Shown here piece after piece: positions 32,376-39,823 of a stretch of 64,000 nucleotides of DNA (positions are counted from its first letter, which is position 1; each line of letters starts with the position of its first letter). The notes under the pieces were generated by a model, which saw nothing but the letters and a program-made list of their open reading frames with translations, had not been told where the DNA came from and made no database searches. This DNA comes from Lachnospiraceae bacterium (GTDB lineage: Bacteria; Bacillota; Clostridia; Lachnospirales; Lachnospiraceae). The position numbers were made by a program, and so were the translations under genes. The stretch lies in the NCBI GenBank assembly GCA_017394885.1, contig JAFPWO010000028.1, positions 1-64,000 of the forward strand, written 5' to 3'.

Positions 32376-33971
32376 ATGAATAAATCCGGTATTTTGAAAA
32401 ATAAGTGGTTCCTGTACGCGACGGAGTTTTTCGCGGGCATGTCCGTGATGGCGGTGGAGCTTGGCGCGAGCCGCCTGCTCTCCCCGTATTTCAGCTCCTC
32501 GCAGATCGTCTGGACCATCATCATCGGGACGATCATGATCGCGATGGCGCTCGGGAACATCATCGGCGGGCGTCTCGCGGATAAAAACCCGAACCCGGAC
32601 CGGCTGTATATCCGGATCCTGATCGCCGCCCTCTGGACCGCGCTGATCCCGCTGGTCGGAAAATATATCATCGTCGGGATCACCCTGCTGCTGGCGAGCT
32701 TTGTGAACGCGAACTTCCTGGTGTGGGCGTCGTTTGCGAGCTGCATGATCCTCTTCGTCTTCCCGCTGCTCCTTCTCGGCACGGTAACGCCGTCTCTCGC
32801 CAAGTTTACGGTCGACAGTCTGGATGATTCCGGAAAGACCGTGGGTACGCTCGGCGCGCTCAATACGGTCGGCAGCATCATCGGCACCTTCCTGCCGACC
32901 TTCGTGACCATCCCCGCGGTCGGCACGGCTATGACCTTCCTTATCTTTGCCGGCATCCTTCTGCTGCTTGCGCTCCTGTATTTCCTCTCGCTCCGGAAAA
33001 AGCTGGCGGTCTGCGCCGTATCCGCCGCGGTCTTCGCGGTCTGCTGTATTTTCGGCCGCGGCGGGAGCCTGGCCTTCTGGGAGAGCAATATTATCTACGA
33101 AGACGAATCCATTTACAACTATCTGCAGGTGAAGGAGGATGAGCGCTCGCTGGCGCTCTCCACAAACGTCATGTTCGGCGTACAGTCCATTATGATGAAG
33201 GACGGGGGCCTCACCGGGATGTATTACGATTACGCGCTCGGCGCGCCGCTCCTGGCCGGGATCACGGAGGAGGATGCCTGCGACATGCTGATCCTCGGCA
33301 TGGGGACAGGGACCTACGCGAAGATGTGCCGGGGCTATTTCCCGAAGGCCGTGATCGAAGGCGTGGAGATCGACCGGAAGATCACGGATCTGGCGTATGA
33401 CGTGTTTGAGCTGCCGGAAAGCGTGAAGATCACCACCTTCGACGGCCGCGCGTATCTGGATCTGACGGAGAAAAAGTATGACGTGATCATGGTGGACGCC
33501 TACAAGGATATCACCTTTCCGTTCCAAATGTCCACGGTGGAGTTTTTCACGAAGGTGCGGGAGTGCCTGAAGGAAAACGGCGTGATGGTCGTGAATATGA
33601 ATATGTACTCCGAAAGCGGCGGGGCCATCAACGATTATCTGGCGGATACCATCGCTTCGGTCTTCCCGTATGTTTATACCGCGCCGGTGGGAACGACCGG
33701 CAATATGGAGCTTTTCGCCTGCCTGGACGCCTCGGCGCGGGAGAAGCTCAGCGCCGCGCAGCCGGCCCTCGCAAACGGAGATCTTCGGACGGCCGTGGGC
33801 TGGCTGGACCGGGACCTTTCCGTTTATGAAGACGGCGGCCTGCGCTTTACGGACGACAAAGCCCCGGTCGAAATGCTCGGCATGCGGGTGATCGACGAGA
33901 TGATCACCGAGGAACTGGACTATTACCGGAACCTGTTTAAAGAGCAGGGACTGGCGGCGTTCTTCTCGTAA
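32376..33971 (+). CDS. Fused membrane domain / spermidine synthase-like protein
   Basis: 531 aa. Residues 10-225 hold about seven membrane segments of the MFS-like type seen in fused MFS/spermidine synthases (YATEFFAGMSVMAVELGASRLLSPYF). Residues 235-500 form the synthase fold with SAM-type loop ILGMGTGTYAKM and the catalytic-site DAYKD. Soluble homologues transfer aminopropyl groups; for the membrane fusions the substrate is unknown. The start has AAAGGAG upstream and the gene stands alone between divergent and convergent neighbours. Confidence 0.85.
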   Translation: MNKSGILKNKWFLYATEFFAGMSVMAVELGASRLLSPYFSSSQIVWTIIIGTIMIAMALGNIIGGRLADKNPNPDRLYIRILIAALWTALIPLVGKYIIVGITLLLASFVNANFLVWASFASCMILFVFPLLLLGTVTPSLAKFTVDSLDDSGKTVGTLGALNTVGSIIGTFLPTFVTIPAVGTAMTFLIFAGILLLLALLYFLSLRKKLAVCAVSAAVFAVCCIFGRGGSLAFWESNIIYEDESIYNYLQVKEDERSLALSTNVMFGVQSIMMKDGGLTGMYYDYALGAPLLAGITEEDACDMLILGMGTGTYAKMCRGYFPKAVIEGVEIDRKITDLAYDVFELPESVKITTFDGRAYLDLTEKKYDVIMVDAYKDITFPFQMSTVEFFTKVRECLKENGVMVVNMNMYSESGGAINDYLADTIASVFPYVYTAPVGTTGNMELFACLDASAREKLSAAQPALANGDLRTAVGWLDRDLSVYEDGGLRFTDDKAPVEMLGMRVIDEMITEELDYYRNLFKEQGLAAFFS

Positions 33972-34059
33972 AACCGCTGGGACGGATGGAAGTATCCGCC
34001 CGCTAATGAGTCATTGGGTACAGTCCCCGCTGGCACACGGATAAGGGCATTCGCCCTTA

Positions 34060-34093
34060 CGAAAAAAGGATGGCTTCAGCCATCCTTTTTTCG
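34060..34093. terminator. Bidirectional terminator between the synthase-like gene and aspS
   Basis: A stem of about 15 bp (AAAAAAGGATGGCT with AGCCATCCTTTTTT) has A/T runs on both sides and lies between convergent genes. It starts 89 bases after the synthase stop and ends 8 bases before the aspS stop. Confidence 0.9.
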
Positions 34094-34100
34094 TGTCTGT

Positions 34101-35429
34101 TTACGGTGTCAGCCGGTTCGGGCTGCGGAAGAGGAACATGCATTCCTTGATCGGCAGGCCGACCATCAGCATCGTCAGGCGGTCGACGCCCAGGCCGAAG
34201 CCGCCGTGCGGCGGGCAGCCGTAGCGGAAGAAATCCAGATAGAACTTGACGTCCTCGCCCAGGCCTTTCTCATCCGCCTGCTTCTTTAAAAGCTCATAGC
34301 GGTGCTCACGCTGCGCGCCGGTCGTGATCTCGGTGCCGCGCCAGATCAGGTCGTAGCCGAGCGGCATACCGTGTTCGTCGCGCATATGGTAGAAGGCGCG
34401 CTTTTCCGGCTTGTAGTCCGTCACGAAGAGGAATTCATGGCCGTAGTGCTTCTTTACCCAGTCATAGCTTAAGCGCTCGGCTTCCGTGGTCAGGTCGTTC
34501 TTTTCTTCTTCCGGCACGGTAAAGCCGAAATCTTCCTCCAGCCCCTTGTACAGATCTTCGAGCTTCACTTCCGGGAAGGGGAGCGTCGGGACGACGAGCG
34601 GGACGCCGAAGGCTTCCTCGATCGCGTCGCCGTAGGCTTCCTTGACTTTCCCGAGTCCGTAGGTCAGGAGCTCGGCTTCGAACTGCATCACGTCGCGGAA
34701 GGAGTTGATGTAGCTCATCTCGATATCGAAACCGGTGAATTCGGTGGTGTGCTTATTGGTAAAGGATTTCTCCGCGCGGAAGACCGGGCCCACCTCGAAG
34801 ATGCGCTCGAAGCCGGCTGCCATGGCCATCTGCTTATAAAACTGCGGGCTCTGGGCCAGATAGGCATTGCGGTCGAAGTATTTGACCTCGAAAACGTCCG
34901 CGCCGCTCTCGGATGCCGCCGCGATCAGCTTGGGTGTGTGGATCTCCATGAAGTTCCGCGCCAGGCAGAACTCACGCAGGGCGCCGATCAGCTTCGTCTG
35001 GGCCTTGAACATGAGCTGGTTCTCATCAGTGCGCAGGTCCACCCAGCGGTAGTCGATGCGCTGATCGATGCTGGAGCGCTCCACGGCCAGTTTCTTCTTG
35101 GTAGCCGGGATGCTCTTGCGGACGATCGGCAGCGCCTCGGCCAGGCTCTCGATCACGATCTGATCCGGGATCATTTCGCGGCCGCCCAGTTTGACGTAGT
35201 CGTTGTCCATGATCGTGCCGGTCACGGTCAGGACGCTGTCGGGCGTTAAACCTTCGATCGCCTGGGCGACTTCCGGGAGCTTTTCTTTCTCCACCGTGAT
35301 CTGCATGCGGCCGGTGATATCCTTCAGCACGATAAAGGCCATGTACTTGCTGTCGCGGTAATTATCCACAAATCCCTGCAGCTTGACGGGCACCCCGGAC
35401 GGTGCTTCTGCAATATAACTGCGCTTCAT
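34101..35429 (-). CDS. aspS: Archaeal-type aspartyl-tRNA synthetase (probably Asp/Asn non-discriminating)
   Basis: 442 aa, shorter than the roughly 590-aa bacterial AspRS because it lacks the GAD insertion. An N-terminal OB fold (VKLQGFVDNYRDSKYMAFIVLKD) is followed by class II motifs: LAQSPQFYKQ, VFRAEKSFTNKHTTEFTGFDIEM and GLGVDRLTMLMVG. In Clostridia such enzymes can charge tRNA-Asn with Asp for amidation by GatCAB; the specificity here is inference. The start ATG 35429 has GGGAGGG upstream. It follows trkH by 34 bases. Confidence 0.88.
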   Translation of the reverse strand: MKRSYIAEAPSGVPVKLQGFVDNYRDSKYMAFIVLKDITGRMQITVEKEKLPEVAQAIEGLTPDSVLTVTGTIMDNDYVKLGGREMIPDQIVIESLAEALPIVRKSIPATKKKLAVERSSIDQRIDYRWVDLRTDENQLMFKAQTKLIGALREFCLARNFMEIHTPKLIAAASESGADVFEVKYFDRNAYLAQSPQFYKQMAMAAGFERIFEVGPVFRAEKSFTNKHTTEFTGFDIEMSYINSFRDVMQFEAELLTYGLGKVKEAYGDAIEEAFGVPLVVPTLPFPEVKLEDLYKGLEEDFGFTVPEEEKNDLTTEAERLSYDWVKKHYGHEFLFVTDYKPEKRAFYHMRDEHGMPLGYDLIWRGTEITTGAQREHRYELLKKQADEKGLGEDVKFYLDFFRYGCPPHGGFGLGVDRLTMLMVGLPIKECMFLFRSPNRLTP

Positions 35430-35463
35430 ATTTATCCCTCCCATTAAGAAATTGGTATGATTA

Positions 35464-36930
35464 TTATTTTCTCGACCAGGTGTCCGGGCTTAAGAGCACG
35501 AGCATCGGGAAGATCTCAAGACGGCCGGCCAGCATATCGAAGATCAGGACGAGCTTCGAGAGGATGCTGAACTGGCTGAAGTTGCCGGTCGGGCCGACCA
35601 TGCCGAGACCCGGCCCGACGTTGTTGGAGCAGGTCAGGACCGCCGTAAACGAAGTGGTCAGGTCAAAACCGTCCAGGCAGACGATGAAAAAGCTGACGAT
35701 ATGGATCAGCGCATACGCGATCAGGTAGGTGTGCAGGTTCCGCAGCACGTCCTCACTCACGACGCGGCCGTTCATCCGCACCGGGATGACCCGGTTGGGC
35801 TTCATCATGCAGCGGACGTTGCGGCTCAAGGTCTTTCCGGTCAGGAGCGCCCGCGCGCATTTCATGCCGCCGCCGGTCGAGCCGGCGCTGGCGCCGATGA
35901 TCGTCAGGAAGATGATGACCGCCTTCGCTATGGTCGGCCAGAGGTTAAAATCTGCCGTGGCAAAACCGGTGGTCGTGATGATCGCGCCGACCTGGAAGAA
36001 GGAATCCCGGACCACGTCGCCGGCCGTTTTCCCGGCTTCCCGATACATCGGGAAAATACTGATGATAAAGATCACGGCGGCGCCGAGGACGGTCAGCAGA
36101 TAGAAACGAAGCTCCTGATCTTTCCGCACACTCTTGAAATCTTTGCGCAGCAGCAGATAATACAGGCTGAAATTGACGCCGAAGAGCAGCATGAAGACCG
36201 TCGTCACGACCTGGATATAGGGCGAATAGCCGCCGAGCCCCGCATTGGTGACCGCGAAGCCGCCGGTACCGGCCGTGCCGAACGCGATGCAGAACGCGTC
36301 AAAGACCGGCATGCCGCCGAACAGCAGGAAGAGAATATCCAGCGCGGTGATCGCGATATAGATCAGATACAGGATCCGCGCGGTCTTGCGCATCTGCGGC
36401 ACGAGCTTGCCGACGCTGGGGCCCGGGCTTTCCGCCCGCAGCAGGTGCAGCGTAAAGCCGGAATGGCCTTCCGAGCCGGGGATGATCGCAAGCAAAAAGA
36501 CCAGCACGCCCATCCCGCCGAGCCAGTGGGTAAAGCTGCGCCAGTAGAGCAGGCTCTTATCCAGGGCTTCGATGTTGGTCAGGATGGATGACCCGGTCGT
36601 GGTAAAGCCCGACGCGGTCTCAAAGACGGCGTCGACTAAAGACGGGATCTCCTTTGAAAGGAAGAAAGGAAGGCTCCCGGTGATACTCATCAGGATCCAG
36701 GAAAGGCCGACGCAGACCAGCCCTTCCTTTTCATAGATATTGGCCTTCGCGCCGCGGGTCGCCAGATAAAGGAGCCCCGCCAGGACCAGCACGATCGCCA
36801 GCGTCATCAGATAGGCGCGGGTGGCAGCCGGTTCCTTATAGACCAGAGAAAGGACCAGGGCAGGGAGCAGGAACAGGGCTTCCACGGCTAAAATCTGGGC
36901 GATAAAGCGCCCGATCGATTTATAATTCAT
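35464..36930 (-). CDS. trkH: Trk-type potassium uptake membrane protein
   Basis: 488 aa. The four pore-loop repeats are visible, with selectivity segments such as ASGFTTTGSSI, GTAGTGGFAVTN, ITTTGFATADFN and SNNVGPGLGMVG. It forms the K+ channel-like subunit gated by TrkA. It lies 17 bases after trkA; the start at 36930 has GGGAGA upstream. Confidence 0.94.
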   Translation of the reverse strand: MNYKSIGRFIAQILAVEALFLLPALVLSLVYKEPAATRAYLMTLAIVLVLAGLLYLATRGAKANIYEKEGLVCVGLSWILMSITGSLPFFLSKEIPSLVDAVFETASGFTTTGSSILTNIEALDKSLLYWRSFTHWLGGMGVLVFLLAIIPGSEGHSGFTLHLLRAESPGPSVGKLVPQMRKTARILYLIYIAITALDILFLLFGGMPVFDAFCIAFGTAGTGGFAVTNAGLGGYSPYIQVVTTVFMLLFGVNFSLYYLLLRKDFKSVRKDQELRFYLLTVLGAAVIFIISIFPMYREAGKTAGDVVRDSFFQVGAIITTTGFATADFNLWPTIAKAVIIFLTIIGASAGSTGGGMKCARALLTGKTLSRNVRCMMKPNRVIPVRMNGRVVSEDVLRNLHTYLIAYALIHIVSFFIVCLDGFDLTTSFTAVLTCSNNVGPGLGMVGPTGNFSQFSILSKLVLIFDMLAGRLEIFPMLVLLSPDTWSRK

Positions 36931-36947
36931 GAAAGCGTCTCCCTTCC

Positions 36948-38312
36948 TCAGGCAAAAATATCATTAAACCGGCTGACCACTCGGTCTCCGGAAGAAATCA
37001 CGACGACGGAATCCCCGGTCTCAAATTCCGTAAGGCCGTTGGCGATGGTCGTCGTACCTTTGTGGGTCACGGCGGCGATCAGGACGTTCGGCCGGAACTT
37101 AATATCTTTCAGCGGCGTCTTCTGATGCATGGCCGCGGGTCCCAGAATGAATTCACAGGCTTCCACGCGTCCGTCCGCCACGGTCTGGACGGCCACGGCC
37201 GTATCGCCGTCGGTATCCCGCATGGCGCGCACATAGCGGACGATGATATCGCTGCAAAGCTCTTTCGGCGAGATCACGCTGCCCAGCTTCAGTTTGTCCA
37301 GGATCTCCCGGACCGCATCGGTGTGGCTCTGCTTGGTGATGACGATCGGTACGCCCTGGTTCATGGCATACAGGGAGATGATGACGTTCAGCTCATCCAG
37401 CCCGGTCAGCGTGATGAAGGCGTCGCAGTCCGCGACGCCCTCCCGATCCAGTACAGCCGGGAAAGCGGCGTCGCCCAGGCTGATCTCCGCGCCGGGCAGA
37501 TCCCGTGCCAGAATATCGCAGCGGGCCGGGTTGTTGTCGATGATGTTGACGGTCAGGCCGCCCTTGAGCAGCATCTGCGCCAGATAAAAGCTGATGCGGC
37601 CGCCGCCGGCCAGGATCACGCGGCGTACTTTGTGCGTGATGATCCCGAGGCTGCGCAGCAGGATCGTCAGCTGGGCCGCCGGCGCGGTGACGAAGATCCG
37701 GTCGTCGGCTTTCAGGACGAAATCGCCTTTGGGCAGGGTCGCTTTTCCCCCGCGCAGCACGGCGCACACCAGGACCCGGGTATTGATGACCGAAGAAATG
37801 TTTTTCAGCTGGACACCATTCAGCACGCTGTTTTCATCCAGCCGAAGTTCCACCAGCTCGACGCGGCCGCCGGCGAAGGGCTCTCGTTTCAGAAAACCCG
37901 GATAGCGGATCAGCCGCTCGATCTCACGGGCGGCGCTCAGCTCCGGGTTGACGGTCAGGGAAAGCCCGAAGGCTTCCTGCAGTTCCGCGACCTGGTCGGC
38001 ATATTCGGTATTGCGGATGCGGACGATGGTATGGATATCGGGGTTGATCTGTTTGGCGGCCACGCAGCACAGAAGATTGATCTCGTCTGCGTCGGTCACC
38101 GCGATCAGAAGATCCGCGTTTTCGGTATCGGCGTCCCGGAGCACCCGCATGGTAGCGCAGTTGCCCTCGATCCCCATGATATCGTACATCTGGCAGAGCC
38201 GTTCGATGGTAGAGGCGCGGCGCTCGATCAGGGTGATCTCGTGATTCTCCGCGCTGAGTTCCTTAATAAGCGAGGAACCTACCTTTCCGCCTCCGGCGAT
38301 CAGTATCTTCAT
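36948..38312 (-). CDS. trkA: Trk potassium uptake regulatory subunit
   Basis: 454 aa with duplicated RCK architecture: NAD-binding KILIAGGGKVGSSLIKEL at residue 2 and a second Rossmann repeat VILAGGGRISFYLAQML near 232, each followed by a TrkA-C domain. It binds NAD(H)/ATP on the cytoplasmic side and gates TrkH. First gene of trkA-trkH-aspS, with its own promoter; the start at 38312 has GGAGG upstream. Confidence 0.94.
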   Translation of the reverse strand: MKILIAGGGKVGSSLIKELSAENHEITLIERRASTIERLCQMYDIMGIEGNCATMRVLRDADTENADLLIAVTDADEINLLCCVAAKQINPDIHTIVRIRNTEYADQVAELQEAFGLSLTVNPELSAAREIERLIRYPGFLKREPFAGGRVELVELRLDENSVLNGVQLKNISSVINTRVLVCAVLRGGKATLPKGDFVLKADDRIFVTAPAAQLTILLRSLGIITHKVRRVILAGGGRISFYLAQMLLKGGLTVNIIDNNPARCDILARDLPGAEISLGDAAFPAVLDREGVADCDAFITLTGLDELNVIISLYAMNQGVPIVITKQSHTDAVREILDKLKLGSVISPKELCSDIIVRYVRAMRDTDGDTAVAVQTVADGRVEACEFILGPAAMHQKTPLKDIKFRPNVLIAAVTHKGTTTIANGLTEFETGDSVVVISSGDRVVSRFNDIFA

Positions 38313-38352
38313 AAAACCTCCGCATTAAGCTATCAAGAGTATAACATTACAT

Positions 38353-38380
38353 ATTATAACAGGATTTGCAGAAAAGACAA
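38353..38380 (-). promoter_or_regulatory. trkA promoter
   Basis: Minus strand: TTGTCT (38380-38375), 16-base spacer, TATAAT (38358-38353). Confidence 0.7.
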
Positions 38381-38388
38381 GAAAAAGA

Positions 38389-38411
38389 ACGGATCCCGCA
38401 TCAGGATCCGT
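38389..38411 (-). terminator. Terminator of the ABC transporter-cyclase operon
   Basis: ACGGATCC pairs with GGATCCGT across a 7-base loop and is followed on the minus strand by TCTTTTTC. It overlaps the cyclase stop codon and lies immediately before the trkA promoter. Confidence 0.8.
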
Positions 38412-39807
38412 CCGGAAGAAGGCGTCTGATCTTTCGGCGGAAGGCCGGGGAGGCCGCTGTGACCGTCAGAACATAGGTCTCCGCTTCCTCTTCGGTCAGT
38501 GTGGCATAGACGTCTTCTTCGGAGATCAGGCAGATCTGGTCGCCCTCCCGCAGCGGAGAAACGGTATACAGGCGGGCCCGGGAACCCGCAAACGCGGTGA
38601 TCGTCCCTTCCATCTCCTGAGGCTTTAGTTCCTTGCCGGAGAGCTTAAGGAAGCGGACCGGGAGCGGCACGGAGAGCTCGCGGAAGCTTTCGTTTTCTTC
38701 GTCGAGAGACAGGTTGTAGCTTCCGCCGATCGAGAGGATCTTATATACGGTAATGGCTTCCGGGATGCCCTTCGGACGGACGGAGAGCGTCTGGCCGATG
38801 CCGAGCTCTTCCGGGATATGCTGCCGGGTGGAAGCGGAGATAAAAACGTCCCCGCCCACGGTCAGGCCTTCGATCCGGCTGGCGGTGTTGACCGGCGCGC
38901 CGGTGACGCCGTATTTGCTCCGCTTCTCGGAGCCGAGGTTGCCCACGATGACCTTCCCGGTGTTGATCCCGATGCCCATGCGCAGCTCCTCATAGCCTCT
39001 TTCGCGGTTCCAGGCATTCACCGCCGCCATTTTCCGCTGCATGGCGATCGCGGCCGCGACCGCGTCGGACGCGTGCGTTTGGGACTGTTTCGGCGCGCCG
39101 AACACGACGAATAGCCCGTCTCCGAGAAATTCGATCAGCGTGCCGTGATAGGCGTCGATGACCTCGTACACCTCCTCGAAGTAGTGGTTCAGCATGGTCA
39201 GCAGATCCTCGGCTTTCATGCGGCCCGCCATCGCGGTAAAGCCGCGCAGGTCGCTCATTAAGACCGTGACCTCCTGCTGCTTCCCGCCCATGGAAAGACC
39301 CTCGGGCGTACTGATCAGCGCCTCCACGACCTGGTCGGAAAGATAACGTCCGAAGGTCTGGCGCAGGAAGAGATTGCGCATCTCCAGTTTGTGATTCAGC
39401 TCGCGGATGGTCTCCATGGCTTTGACAGCATCCCGGAGCTCCGCGAGCTCCGAGATATCGCCGATCATAAGGAGCAGGGCGATTTTCCGCCCTTCCTCCT
39501 TCAGGAAGGAGGCCCGCAGGTGCAGGGTCCGGGTACCTTCTTCGGTCCGGAACGGGACGATGGCGTCCTGTGTGGTCCCGGACGCGTAGATGGCGTCCAC
39601 GACAGCCTGGTTGAAGGCGTCGTTTTCTTCGTACTCAAAGAAGCAGGATGCGAAGGGGCGGCCGATCAGTTCTTCCTCGCGGCGGGCAAAGATGGTTTCC
39701 GCCGCTGGATTTACGGAGCGGATCGATCCGTTCAGATCGATCACCAGCATCCCCTCCGACATATCCCGGAATATATGCGCCTGTATGTATTGGCTGTCTT
39801 TATCCAT
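38401..39807 (-). CDS. PAS-linked class III nucleotidyl cyclase, probably guanylyl-type
   Basis: 468 aa. A PAS domain (about 8-115), a signalling helix (120-155), then a class III cyclase domain (176-345). Metal-binding Asp 186 (MSDLRGFT) and Asp 230 (FLGDG) and transition-state Asn 307 and Arg 311 (VNTASR) are all present, so it should be active. The base-selecting position, Lys in adenylyl cyclases, is Glu 226 (IEFLGD) as in guanylyl cyclases. The remaining 110 residues look like a small beta-barrel, perhaps PilZ-like. It is last in an operon with a GAF-ABC ATPase and a permease. Confidence 0.85.
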   Translation of the reverse strand: MDKDSQYIQAHIFRDMSEGMLVIDLNGSIRSVNPAAETIFARREEELIGRPFASCFFEYEENDAFNQAVVDAIYASGTTQDAIVPFRTEEGTRTLHLRASFLKEEGRKIALLLMIGDISELAELRDAVKAMETIRELNHKLEMRNLFLRQTFGRYLSDQVVEALISTPEGLSMGGKQQEVTVLMSDLRGFTAMAGRMKAEDLLTMLNHYFEEVYEVIDAYHGTLIEFLGDGLFVVFGAPKQSQTHASDAVAAAIAMQRKMAAVNAWNRERGYEELRMGIGINTGKVIVGNLGSEKRSKYGVTGAPVNTASRIEGLTVGGDVFISASTRQHIPEELGIGQTLSVRPKGIPEAITVYKILSIGGSYNLSLDEENESFRELSVPLPVRFLKLSGKELKPQEMEGTITAFAGSRARLYTVSPLREGDQICLISEEDVYATLTEEEAETYVLTVTAASPAFRRKIRRLLPDGS

Positions 39808-39823
39808 AGGAACCTGCTGTGTT

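Noticed and set aside
37062..38429. Long plus-strand frame opposite trkA (and similar long antisense frames at 25941-27296, 27849-29306, 16561-17703)
   Set aside because: GC-rich codon usage on the real strand leaves the opposite strand open; products show no family pattern and no start signals.
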